The translations under genes and the position numbers were made by a program. From assembly GCA_026413225.1 (NCBI GenBank), contig CM048558.1, forward strand, positions 1-64,000: a stretch of DNA of 64,000 nucleotides, given 5' to 3'. The notes beneath the pieces are model-generated. The model did not search any database and was not told the DNA's origin. It saw only the letters and a list, made by a program, of their open reading frames with translations. The DNA comes from Otis tarda. Its lineage: Eukaryota; Chordata; Aves; Otidiformes; Otididae. Position 1 is the stretch's first letter. Every line of letters begins with the position of its first letter. Shown piece after piece: positions 37,016-47,925 of the stretch.

Positions 37016-38438
37016 GAAGCGATTTTTCACTCGGCGGCGGTTATTACATTTGGTAAAAGTCGGAGTGCTGTTGTTCTAGGATGTTTCGAACCCCCAATGT
37101 TTGTGAGCCTGTAGATGCGGTGGCAAGAGCCGGGCAGGTGAAGCAAGAGCTTTCAGAAGTGTCACTTCTGGTGTGGAGCAGTTTTGTGACGTTTGTGATT
37201 TTAAAGATTTTTTTCAAAGGGGACTGCCGAGTTGAGGTGATGGTCAATGTCAGAGTCCTGGTGTCCCAGGAAATGCCGGATCCCCAATGTTTGTGAGCCT
37301 GTAGATGTGGTGCCTAGAGCTGGTGAGAAGGAGCAAGAACTTACAGAGTTGACACTTTTGGTGTGGGAGCAGCTGTCCGACGTTCATCATTTTTAAGATG
37401 TGTTTTAACACTAGGCGGACAGCTGGAGCTGGTGTTAAATGTAGGAGTCCTGGTGGTCTAGGAAATCCCGGAGCTCAAATGTTTCTAGGCCTGTAGATGT
37501 GGTGTCCAGACCCGTTGCGGAGCAGCGAGAGATTTTTAAGCTGGCATTTCTGGTGTGGAATCTATCGTCCCACATTCATGATTTTTAACATCTCTTCTCA
37601 CTGGATGGTCACCTCTAGGTAATGGTAAACGTCGGAGTCCTGGTGGTCTAGGAAATCCCACAGCCCCAGTGTTTGTGGGCCTATACATGCAGTGGCAAGA
37701 GCCGGTGAGGAGCAAGAAGAGCTTTCAGAGCTGGCACTTCTGGTGTGGTATCTATCACTCGACGTTCGTGGTTTTTAAGATTTCTGCTCAGCGGGCAGCC
37801 GAGTGTACGTGGTGTCAAAGGTCGCAGTCCTGGTGCGCCAGGAAAGCTCGGAGCCTCAGTGTATCTGGGCATGTAGGTGCAGTGGCAAGAGTCGGTGAGG
37901 ACAAGCAAGAGCTTTCAGAGCTAACACTTCTGGTGTGGGATCTATGGTCCGACGTTCGTGATTTTGAGGATTTTTACTCACTAGACTCTGTGTGTAGATG
38001 GTATGAAACATGGGAGTCCTGGCGGTCCAGGAAAGACCGGAGCCGCAATGCTTGTGGGCCTGTAGATGCGGTGGCAAGAGCCGGTGAGGAGCAGCAAGGT
38101 CTTTGAGAACGGGCACTTTTGGTGTAGGGTCTGTCGGCTGACGTTTGTGATTTTTAAGATTTTTGCTCATTTGGCGGCCAGCTTTGCTAATGTTAAATGT
38201 CAGAGTCCTGGTGGTGTAGGAAATCCCGCAGCCCCAGCATTTGTGAGCCTGTAGGTGCTTTGGCAACAGCTGTGGACGAGCAGCAAGAGCTTTCAGAGCT
38301 GGCACTTCTGGTGTGGGATCTATTGAGTTACATTTGGGATTTTTAATATTTTTGCTCACTGGGTGGCCGGGTGGACATGGTGGCGAACATCGGAGTCCTG
38401 TTTGTCTAGGAAAGCCCACAGCTCCAATTTTTGAGGAC
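37016..38438 (+). repeat. Satellite, divergent type B monomers
   Basis: About seven monomers in the same phase as type A but strongly diverged. They carry GGAGTCCTGGTGGTCTAGGAA for A's GAAGCCCTGTTCGTCAGGGAA (given as landmarks only), GAGCCTGTAGATGCGGTGGC in place of the CTGCTGTAGG block, and GAGCTTTCAGAG in place of GAGCTTGAGTGG. The A to B junction at about 37,010-37,020 is marked by TCGTGATATAGAAGCG. The array ends where the retroviral LTR begins. Greater divergence suggests an older or edge population of the satellite. Confidence 0.9.
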
Positions 38439-38884
38439 TGTCCTGGTTCTGGCTAGGATAGAGCTAATATTCCCCTGAGCTGGGTGGAGAACTGAAGCTG
38501 GTAGCCCCTATGGCTGGGATAGTTAACCAATTAGCTAACAGCTGGGGTTAATTTACCCAAATTAGCCAAAGGGCTGTTCCATCCCATCTGACATCATGCT
38601 CAGTTTATAAGTGAGGAGGGTGCTGAAGGGAGCCTCCTGCTGCTTGGAAGAAACTAGGTGTGGAGGTTTGTTGTAAGCCATTATACTGTATTTGTGTTCC
38701 ATGACTGTTCTGTTTTCTTCTGTCACAACTGTTAAATTTACTTTTTGTTCAATCTCAACCCACGGGGGTTTTTTTCCTGGTTTTCTTTTGTTTACCAGTT
38801 GTCCCCCTGTTCTCTTGGAGGGTGGGGGGAGTGAGAGAGAGAGAGACTGCCTAGTCTGGTCCGGGTAGGGGCTGAACTAGGACA
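38439..38884 (+). mobile_element. ERVK-like 5' LTR
   Basis: 446 bp with short inverted ends TGTCCT and AGGACA. The same LTR recurs complete but inverted at 59,226-59,673 and as its first 185 bp at 52,476-52,660, which confirms both boundaries. It holds a TATA-like box, a pyrimidine/purine-rich 3' part and a GAGAGAGAGAGAC run before the end. I see no AATAAA signal in it. Confidence 0.93.
38604..38611 (+). promoter_or_regulatory. TATA-like box of the ERVK LTR
   Basis: TTTATAAG stands about 165 bp into the LTR. The sister copies read TATATAAG (near 52,643 and, inverted, near 59,505), so this copy carries a substitution in the box. It would mark the U3/R region of the LTR. Confidence 0.6.
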
Positions 38885-38891
38885 GTTATTT

Positions 38892-38909
38892 TGGCGCCCA
38901 ACGTGGGCC
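38892..38909 (+). other. Retroviral primer-binding site, tRNA-Lys type
   Basis: TGGCGCCCAACGTGGGCC lies 7 nt after the LTR. It fits the tRNA-Lys1,2 PBS consensus with one mismatch near the 3' end, as I know that consensus. Reverse transcription of the element would have been primed here. This is the main evidence for the ERVK assignment. Confidence 0.88.
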
Positions 38910-39006
38910 TCGAAGGGTTGAGATAATAACAGATCTGACTTTTTGGTTTTTGCTTGAAAGAAATTTGTTTCTACACACTCATTGTAGTGGTTGTCAGTTA
39001 TTGGTC

Positions 39007-39699
39007 ATGATGTTGCAGTGGTTGGTTATGTTGTTGTATTGTCTGCGCTCTTATACGTACTATGTGTTCCCAATGGTGGTGTTTATCACCTCAGGGAAAA
39101 TGATGAGAGTTATCCTTCTCTTATACTATGCCATATCCATCTATGACATGGTGACATCAATGGCCTTAGAGATAAATTGGTATTCTTATGTGGACAGCTT
39201 CCCGATTTCTTTCACTTCCAGGGTAGTTAAACCACTTTATGAGAACTTTGAAGATCTGGGGGATATTCAAGGCACTCTGATGGTGTTGTTATGTATCTTG
39301 AATGTGTGCCAAGTCTTGTCTAGGGCTGCAAACCCACTTTTTGGGAATCTCCTCCCGACCTTTACCCTAAGGCAAGATACTAATCCGTGGCATGGTATGA
39401 GGGAGAACAAACTGACCTGCAACGTAGGTACTCAAACTCCAGCAACAGGCACTGCAGCTGCATCAGAGGGTGAACCCGTGCTAGTATCAGTTGGCCCTGT
39501 ATACAAGACGACTTGGAAGTGGAAGTCAGCTGGTTTAGTGAGGGATGAAGAAGCCCCTTCTAGGAGGGAGCAGGAGGAAGAAGAGGAAGGTTTATTTGCT
39601 TCATGCCAAGGAAGAACTCGGCAGGCAGGTTCTTCCTCAGAGGAAGAACTCCTAAAGGAGACAGTGAGCACCCGATTTCTACCCCTGAGCGAGCTGTGA
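39007..39699 (+). pseudogene. Pre-gag or gag-position ORF with several hydrophobic segments (ERVK)
   Basis: A 230-codon open frame runs from the first ATG to a TGA. The frame is open further back to the LTR end but has no ATG there. The N-terminal half has hydrophobic stretches at about residues 1-27, 32-50 and 86-104, which could span membranes. The C-terminal third is acidic (REQEEEEEG, SSSEEELL). It sits where gag normally begins, about 100 bp after the PBS, yet I see no matrix or capsid motif. The TGA at 39,697-39,699 looks like a premature stop because the same frame continues for several codons. From memory, similar text occurs in songbird proteins predicted as ERVK Gag-like, but I cannot check this. 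Its function is unknown. Confidence 0.6.
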
Positions 39700-39737
39700 G
39701 ACATGCAAAAAGATTTTAGCCATCATCCTGGGGAGCA

Positions 39738-39772
39738 CATTATCAGCTGGCTGCTGATAATGGGGCCAATAG
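39738..39772 (+). repeat. Inverted-repeat partner inside ERVK (left)
   Basis: 35 nt that pair with 39,999-40,043 in inverse orientation. The right copy is 45 nt because it keeps CAGTGCTGGG, which is missing here after CTGGCTGCTG. Confidence 0.88.
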
Positions 39773-40005
39773 CTTGGAATCAGAGGGCAGAGAAGCTAGG
39801 CAACTGGGATCCTTTTCTAGAGAAGCAAGCATTGACAAAGCAGTTGGAAAAGGGAGACAAGCCCTCAGCCTCTGGAGGCTATTGGCCAATAGCTTGGAAT
39901 CAGAGGGCAGAGAAGCTAGGCAACTGGGATCCATTTCTAGAGAAGCAAGCATTGACAAAGCAGTTGGAAAAGGGAGACAAGCCCTCAGCCTCTGGAGGCT
40001 ATTGG
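39766..40005 (+). repeat. Two-copy 120-bp tandem duplication inside the ERVK fragment
   Basis: 39,766-39,885 and 39,886-40,005 are almost identical (one visible difference, CCTTTT against CCATTT). Each unit begins CCAATAGCTTGG and ends GGCTATTGG. The unit boundary creates the 16-bp perfect palindrome GCTATTGGCCAATAGC at 39,878-39,893. The length is a multiple of three, so each copy adds 40 codons. Confidence 0.95.
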
Positions 40006-40259
40006 CCCCATTATCCCAGCACTGCAGCAGCCAGCTGATAATGTTTTAAATCTTTAAAATCACAAACATCAGAAAACTGCTCCACACCAGAAGTGACATT
40101 TCTGAAAGCTCTTGCTTCACCTGCCCGGCTCTTGCCACCGCATCTACAGGCTCACAAACATTGGGGGTTCAAAACTTCCTAGAACAACAGCACTCCAACT
40201 TTTACCACCATGAAATTACCGCCGCCGAGTGAAAAATCGCTTCTTTATCACGAACGTCG
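39999..40259 (-). repeat. Fold-back segment: inverted ERVK and B/A satellite junction
   Basis: 39,999-40,043 is the reverse complement of 39,738-39,772 plus ten bases. 40,048-40,243 is the reverse complement of 37,016-37,210 (paired coordinates sum to about 77,258). The segment even includes the same A/B junction (GAAGCGATTTTTCACTCGG on the - strand). Relative to the left side, about 2.5 kb (37,211-39,737: B monomers, LTR, PBS and ORF) is missing from this arm. Confidence 0.88.
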
Positions 40260-41112
40260 GACCATTGCTCCCACACCAAAAGTGCCAGACACTCAAGCTC
40301 TTGCTGCTCCTCAGCAGCCATTGGCAGCGCATCTACAGCAGCACAGACATTGGGGCTCCCGGCTTTCCCTGACGAACAAGGCTTCGACGTTTACCACCAG
40401 CTGCACCTGGGCGCCCCTGAAAAAAACCCTAAAAAATCACGAACGTCGGACCATTGCTCCCACACCAAAAGTGCCAACCACTCAAGCTCTTGCTGCTCCT
40501 CAGCGGCCATTGGCAGTCCACCTACTGCACCAGAGAAATTGGGGCTCCGGGCTTTCCCTGACGAACAGGGCTTCGACGTTTACCACCAGTTGCACCAGGG
40601 CGCTCACTGAAAAAAAACCCCGAAAAATGACGAACGTCGGACTATTGCTCCCGCACCAAAAGTGCCAGCCACTCAAGCTCTTGCTGCTCCTCAGCTGCCA
40701 TTGGCAGCGCACCTACAGCAGCACAGACATTGGGGCTCCGGGCTTTCTCGGACAAACAGGGCTTCGACATTTACCACAAGCTGCCGGTGGATGGCCCCTG
40801 AAAGAAAAACCCTAAAAATCACGAACGTCGGACCATTGCTCCCAGACCAGAAAGGCCAGGCACTGGAGATCTTGCTGCTCCTCAGCAGCCATTGGCAGTC
40901 CCCCTACTGCACCAGAGATATTGGGGCTCCGGGCTTTCCCTGACGAACAGGGCTTCGACGTTTACCACCAGCTGCACGTGGGCGCCCCCTGAAAAAAAAA
41001 ACCCGAAAATTCACGAACGTCGGACCATTGCTCCCACAACAAAAGTGCCAGCCACTCAAGCTGTTGATGATCCTCAGCGGCCATTGGCCGCACACCTACA
41101 GCAGAACAGACA

Positions 41113-42280
41113 TTGGGGCTCTGGGCTTTCCCTGGTGAACAGGGCTTCGACGTTTACCACCAGCTGCACGTGATCACCCACTCAAACAAACCCCGAAAAA
41201 TCACGAACGTCGGACCATTGCTCCCACACCAAAAGTGCCAGCCACTCAAGCTGTTGATGATCCTCAGCGGCCATTGGCAGCGCACCTACAGCACCACAGA
41301 CATTGGGGCTCCGGGCTTTCCCTGAGGAGCAGGGCTTCGACGTTTACCACCAGCTGCACGTGTGCGCCCCCTGAAAAAAAAAACCGAAAAATCACGAACG
41401 TCGGACGATTGCTCCCACACCAAAAGTGCCAGCCACTCAAGCTCTTGCTGCTCCGCAGAGGCCATTGGCAGTGCACCTACAGCAGTACAGACATTGGGGC
41501 TCCGGGCTTTCCCTGTTGAACAGGGCTTCGACGTTTACCACCAGCTGCACATGGGCTCCCCCTGAAAATAAACCCCTAAAAATCACGAACGTTGGACCAT
41601 TGCTCCCACACCAAAAGTGCCAGCCACTCAAGCTCCTGATGCTCCTCAGCGGCCATTGGCAGTGCACCTACAGCAGTACAGACATTGGGGCTCCGGGCTT
41701 TCCCTGTTGAACAGGGCTTTGATTTTTACCACCAGCTGCACCTGGGCACCCATTGAAAGAAAACCAGGAAAAAATCATGAACGTCGGACGATTGCTCCCA
41801 CACCAAAAGTGCCAGCCACTCAAGCTCTTGCTGCTCCTCAGGGGCCATTGGCAGTGCACCTACAGCAGCACAAACATTGGGTCTCCGGGCTTTCCCTGAC
41901 GAACAGGGCTTCAACGTTTACCACCAGCTGCACATGGGCGCCCCCTGAAAAAAAACCCCGAAAAATGACAAAAGTCGGACGATTGCTCCCACACCAAAAG
42001 TGCCAGCCACTCAAGCTCTTGCTGGTCCTCAGCGGCCATTGTCAGCACACCTACAGCAGCACAGACATTGGGGCTCCGGGCTTTCCCTGACGTACAGGGC
42101 TTCGACGTTTACCACCAGCTGCACGTGATCACCCACTCAAACAAACCCCGAAAAATCACGAACATCGGACCATTGCTCCCACACCAAAAGTGCCAGCCAC
42201 TGAAGCTGCTGATGATCCTCAGCGGCCATTGGCAGCGCACCTACAGCACCACAGACATTGGGGCTCCGGGCTTTCCCTGA
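41113..42280 (-). repeat. Five-monomer spaced duplicate pair
   Basis: 41,113-41,340 and 42,068-42,295 share private variants (CACGTGATCACCCACTCAAAC, CTGATGATCCTCAGCGG) at an offset of 955 bp, which is 5 x 191. The reported span covers both copies and the monomers between them. Confidence 0.8.
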
Positions 42281-44199
42281 GGAGCAGGGCTTCGACGTTT
42301 ACCACCAGCTGCACGTTGGTGCCCCCTGAAAAAATAACCCGAAAAATCACGATCGTCGGACAATTGCTCCCACACCAAAAGTGCCAGCCACTCAAGCTGT
42401 TGATGATCCTCAGCGGCCATTGGCAGCGCACCTACAGCAGCACAGACATTGGGGCTCCAGGCTTTCCCTGACGAACAGGGCTTCGACGTTTACCACCAGC
42501 TGCACCAGGTCGCCCCCTGAAAAAAAAAACCCAAAAATCACTAACGTCGACCCATTGCTCCCACACCAAAAGTGCCAGCCACTCAAGCTCTTGCAGCTCC
42601 TCAGCGGCCATTGGCAGTGCACCTACAGCAGCACAGACATTGGGGCTCTCGGCTTTCCGTTACGAAAAGGGCTTCGACGTTTACCACCAGCTGCACCTGA
42701 GCGCCCCCTGAAAAAAAAACCCTGAAAAATCACGAACGTCGGTCCATTGCTCCCACACCAAAAGTGACAGCCACTCAAGCTCTTGCTGCTCCGCAGAGGC
42801 CATTGGCAGTCCACCTACAGCAGCACAGACACTGGGGCTCCGGGCTTTCCCTGTTGAACAGGGCTTCAACGGTTACCACCAGCTGCACGTGGGCGCCCCC
42901 TGAAAAAAAAAACCCGAAAAATCACGAACGTCAGACCATTGCTCCCACAGCAAAAGTGCCAGCCACTCAAGCTGTTGATGATCCTCAGCGGCCATTGGCA
43001 GTGCACCTACAGCAGCACAGACATTGGGGCTCCGGGCTTTCCCTGACGAACAGGGCTTCGACGTTTACCAGCAGCTGCACATGGGCTCCCCCTGAAAACA
43101 AACCCCTAAAAATCACGAACGTTGGACCATTGCTCCCACACCAATAGTGCCAGCCACTCAAGCTCCTGATGCTCCTAAGCGGCCATTGGCAGCGCACATA
43201 CAGCACCACAGACACTGGGGCTCCGGGCTTTCCCTGACGAACAGGGCTTCGACGTATACCACCAGCTGCACGTGGGCGCCCCCTTAAAAAAAAAACCCGA
43301 AAAATCACGAACGTCGGACCATTGCTCCCACACCAAAAGTGCCAGCCGCTCAAGCTGTTGATGATCCTCAGCGGCCATTGGCAGCGCACCTACAGCACCA
43401 CAGACATTGGGGCTCCGGGCTTTCTCTGACGAACAGGGCTTCGACGTTTACCACCAGCAGCACGTGTGCGCCCCCTAAAAAAAAACCCCGAAAAATCACG
43501 AATGTCAGACCATTGCTCCCACACCAAAAGTGCCAGCCACTCAAGCTCTTGCTGCTCCTCAGCGGCCATTGGCAGCGCACCTACAGCAGCAGAGACATTG
43601 GGGCTCCGGGCTTTCCCTGATGAACAGGGCTTCGACGTTTACCACCAGCTGCACGAGGGCGCACCCTGAAAAAAAAAACCCGAAAAATCACGAACATCGG
43701 ATGATTGCTCCCACACCAAAAGTGCCAGGCACTTAAGCTCTTGCTGCTCCTCAGCAGCCATTGGCAGCGCACCTACAGCACCACAGACACTGGGGCTCCG
43801 GGCTTTCCCTGAGGAGCAGGGCTTCAACGTTTGCCACCAGCTGCACGCGGGCGCCCCCTGAAAAGAAACCCTGAAAAATCAGGAACGTCGGACCATTGCT
43901 TCCACACCAAAAGTGCCAGCCACTCAAGCTCCTGCTGCTCCTCAGCGGACATTGGCAGCGCATCTACAGCACCACAGATATTGGGGCTCCGGGCTTTCCC
44001 TGAGGAGCACGGCTTCGACGTTTACCACCAGCTGCACGTGGGCGCACACTGAAAAGACACCCCGAAAAATCACGAACGGAGGACCATTGATCCCACACCA
44101 AAAGTGCCAGCCACTCAAGCTCTTGCTGCTCCTCAGCGCACATTGGCAGCGCATCTACAGCACCACAGACATTGGGGCTCCGGGCTTTCCCTGAGGAGC

Positions 44200-44560
44200 A
44201 GTGCTCCGTCGTTTGCCACCAGCTGCACGAGGGCGCCCCCTGAAAAGAAACCCTGAAATATCAGGAACGTCGGACGATTGCTCCCACACCAAAAGGGCCA
44301 GCCACTCAAGCTCCTGCTGCTCCTCAGCGGCCATTGGCAGCGCATCTACAGCACCACAGACATTGGGGCTCCGGGCTTTCCCTGATGAGCGGGGCTCCGA
44401 CGTTTGCCACCAGCTGCACATGGCCGCCCACTAAAAAGAACCCCGAAAAATCACGAACGGGGGACCGTTGCTACGACACCAAAAAAAGCAGCCACTCAAG
44501 CTCTTGCTGCTCCCCAGCGGCCATTGGTAGCGCATCTGCATCACCAGAGACATTGGGGCT
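44200..44560 (-). repeat. Eight-monomer higher-order repeat, copy 1
   Basis: Shares TGATGAGCGGGGCTCCGACG, CACATGGCCGCCCACTAAAAAG and a rare CTACGACACCAAAAAAAGC stretch with 45,726-46,085. The offset is 1,526 bp, or 8 x 190.75. Confidence 0.87.
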
Positions 44561-45725
44561 CTGGGCTTTCCCTGAGGAGCAGGGCTTCGACGTTTACCAC
44601 CAGCTGCACCTGAGCGCCCACTGAAAAAAAAACCCGAAAATTCACGAAGGTCGGACGATTGCTCCCACACCAAAAGTGCCAGCCACTCAAGCTTCTGCTG
44701 CTCCTCAGCGGCCATTTGCAGCGCATCTACAGCACCACAGACATCGGGGCTCCGGGTTTTCCCTGAGGAGCACGGCTTCGACGTTTGCCACCAGCTGCAG
44801 GGGGGCGACCCCTGAAAAGAAACCCAGAAAAATCACCAACGACGGACAATTTTTCCCACACCAAAAGGGCCAGCCACTCAAGTTATTGCTGCTCCTCAGG
44901 GGCCATTGGCAGCGCATCTACAGCACCACAGACACTGGGGCTCCGGGCGTTCCCTGAAGAGCGGGGCTTCGACGTTTACCACCAGTGCACGTGGGCGCCC
45001 CCTGAAAACAAACCACGAAAAATCACAAACGTCGGACTATTGCTCCCACAACAGAAGTGCCAGCCACTCAAGATCTTGCTGCTCCGCAGCGCACATTGGC
45101 AGCACATCTACAGCACCACAGACATTGGGGCTCCGGGCATTACCTAACGAACAGGGCTTCCACGTTTACCACCAGCCGCACCTGAGCGCCCAGTGAAAAA
45201 AAAACCTCGAAAAATCACGAACGTCGGACGATTGCTCCCACACCAAAAGTGCCAGCCACTCAAGCTCTTGCTGCTCGTCAGCGGCCATTGGCAGCGCATC
45301 TACAGCACCACAGACATTGGGGCTCCAGGCTTTCCCTGAGGAGCAGGGCTTCGACGTTTGCCACCAGCTGCACGTCAGCGCTACCTGAAAAGAAACCCTG
45401 AAAAATCACAAACGTCGGAGCATTGCTCCCACACCAAAAGTGCCAGCCATACAAGCTCTTGCTGCTCCTCAGCGGCGATTGGCAGGACATCTACAGCACC
45501 ACAGACGTTGGGGCTCCGGGCTTTCCTGAGGAGCAGGGCTTCGATGTTTGCCACCAGCTGCACATGGGCGCCCACTGAAAAATAACCCTGAAAAATCAGG
45601 AACGTCGGACCATTGCTCCCACACCAAAAGTGCCAGCCACTCAAGCTCCCGCTGCTCCTCAGCGGACATTGGCAGCACATCTACAGCAGCACAGACATTG
45701 GGGCTCAGGGCTTTCCCTGAGGAGC

Positions 45726-46085
45726 AGGGCTTCGACGTTTGCCACCAGCTGCACGAGGGCGCCCCCTGAAAAGAAACCCTGAAATATCAGGAACGTCGGA
45801 CGATTGCTCCCACACCAAAAGGGCCAGCCACTCAAGCTCCTGCTGCTCCTCAGCGGCCATTGGCAGCGCATCTACAGCACCACAGACATTGGGGCTCCGG
45901 GCTTTCCCTGATGAGCGGGGCTCCGACGTTTGCCACCAGCTGCACATGGCCGCCCACTAAAAAGAACCCCGAAAAATCACGAACGGGGGACGTTGCTACG
46001 ACACCAAAAAAAGCAGCCACTCAAGCTCTTGCTGCTCCCCAGCGGCCATTGGTAGCGCATCTGCATCACCACAGACATTGGGGCT
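45726..46085 (-). repeat. Eight-monomer higher-order repeat, copy 2
   Basis: Partner of 44,200-44,560. It differs by a one-base loss (GGGGGACGTTGCTACG against GGGGGACCGTTGCTACG) and a few substitutions, so the duplication is recent compared with general monomer divergence. Confidence 0.87.
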
Positions 46086-47925
46086 CAGGGCTTTCCCTGA
46101 GGAGCAGGGCTTCGACGTTTGCCACCAGCTGCACGTGAGCGCCCACTGAAAAGAAAACCCGAAAAATAACGAACGGAGGAGCATTGCTCCCACCCCAAAA
46201 GGGCCAGTAACTCAAGCTCCTGATGCTCCTCAGCGGCGATTGGCAGAACATCTACAGTACCACAGACATTGGGGCTCCGGGCTTTCCTGAGGAGCAGGGC
46301 TCCGACATTTGCCAGCAGCTGCATGTGGGCGCCCCCTGAAAAGAAACCCTGAAAAATCAGGAACATCGGACGATTGCTCCCACACCAAAAGGGCCAGCCA
46401 CTCAAGCTCCTGCAGCTCCTCAGCGGCCATTGGCAGTGCATCTACAGCACCACAGACATTGGTGCTCTGGGCTTTTCCTGAGGAGCAGGGCTCCGACGTT
46501 TGCCACCAGCTGCACGTGGGCGCCCCCTAAAAAGAAACCCCAAAAAATCACGAACGGAGAACAATTGCTCGCACACCAAAAGTACCAGCCACTCAAGCTC
46601 TTGCTGCTCCTAAGCGGCCATTGGCAGCGCATCTACAGCACCACAGACACTGGGGCTCCGAGCTTTCCCTGAGGAGCAGGGCTTCGACGTTTGCCACCAG
46701 CTGCACCAGAACGCCCCCTGAATATAACCCTGAAAAATCACCAACGGAGGACCATTGCTCCCACACCAAAAGTGCCAGCCACTCAAGCTCTTGCTGCTCC
46801 TCAGCGGCCATTGGCAGCGCATCTACAGCACCACAGACACTGGGTCTCAGGGCTTTCCCTGAGGAGCGGGGCTTCGACGTTTGCCACCAGCTTCACCAGA
46901 GCGCCGCCTGAAAGGAAACCCTGAAATATCACGAACGTCGGACGATTGCTCCCACACCAAGAGGGCCAGCCACTCAAGCTCCTGCTGCTCCTCAGAGGCC
47001 ATTGGCAGCGCATCTACAGCACCACAGACATTGGGGCTCCGGGCTTTCCCTGAGGAGCAGTGCTTCGATGTTTGCCACCAGCTGCATATGGGCACCCCCT
47101 GAAAACAAATCCCGAAAAATCACGAACTTTGGACGATTGCTCCCACACCAAAAGTGCCAGACACTCAAGATCTTGCTGCTCGTCAGCGACCATTGGCAGC
47201 GCATCTACAGCACCACAGACATAGGGGCTCCGGGCTTTCCCTCAGGAGCAGGGCTTCAATGTTTGCCACCAGCTGCACGTGGGCGCACACTGAAAAAAAA
47301 CCACGAGAAATCAGGAACGTCGGACCATTGCTCCCACACCAAAAGTGCCAGCCACTCAAGTTCTTGCTACTCGTCAGCAGCCATTGGCAGCGCATCTACA
47401 GCAACACAGACATTGGGGCTCCGGGCTTTCCCTGAGGAGCAGGGCTTCTACGTTTACCACCAGCTGCACCTGAGCGCCCCCTAAAAAGATACCCCAAAAA
47501 AATCACGAACGGCAGACGATTGCTCCCACACCAAAAGTGCCAGCCACTCAAGCTCTTGCTGCTCCTCAGCCGCCATTGGCACTGCATCTACAGCACCACA
47601 GACACTGGGGCTCCGGGCTTTCCCTGAGGAGCAGGGCTTCAAAGTTTGCCACCAGCTGCACGTGGGCGCACACTGAAAAAAACCCCAAAAAATCACAAAC
47701 GTCGGACCATTGCGCCCACACCAAAAGTGCCAGCCACTCAAGCTCTTGCTGCTCCTCAGCGGCCATTGGCAGCGCATCTACAGCACCACAGACATTGGGG
47801 CTCCAGGCTTTCCCTGAGGAGCAGGGCTTCGACGTTTGCCACCAGCTGCACGTTGGCCCCCCTGAAGAGAAACCCCGAAAAATCACCAACGTCGGACGAT
47901 TGCTCTCACACCAAACGTGCCTGTG

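Larger units (their letters stand above)
38439..40005 (+). mobile_element. Truncated ERVK-like (class II) provirus, 5' end only
   Basis: A 5' LTR, a lysine-tRNA type primer-binding site and the beginning of the internal region are present. Protease, polymerase, envelope and 3' LTR are absent. The element ends in a fold-back at about 39,999-40,005, after which ERV and satellite sequence continues inverted. The PBS places it among ERVK-like class II elements; avian origin is inferred from LTR sequence and setting. It lies inside B-type satellite monomers. Because the 3' half is lost, no target-site duplication can be assessed. Confidence 0.87.
39700..40005 (+). pseudogene. Continuation of the ERVK gag-position ORF, frameshifted and duplicated
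   Basis: Coding text continues past the TGA, then changes frame at about 39,757. A 10-nt deletion there is revealed by the inverted copy at 39,999-40,043, which still has the ten bases. Downstream the frame contains LESEGREARQLGS and GRQALSLW, repeated twice by the 120-bp tandem duplication. Coding sequence then stops at the fold-back. The product, if any were made, would be truncated. Confidence 0.6.
40244..47925 (-). repeat. Satellite array, type A then A2, inverted
   Basis: About 40 monomers in the opposite polarity to 1-37 kb (on the + strand they read CGTCGGACCATTGCTCCCACACC, given as a landmark). Up to about 43.8 kb most copies read CCTGACGAACAGGG or mixed forms. Beyond that most read CCTGAGGAGCAGGG and TTTGCCACC (A2). 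The boundary is gradual and interspersed. No gene is seen. Confidence 0.95.
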
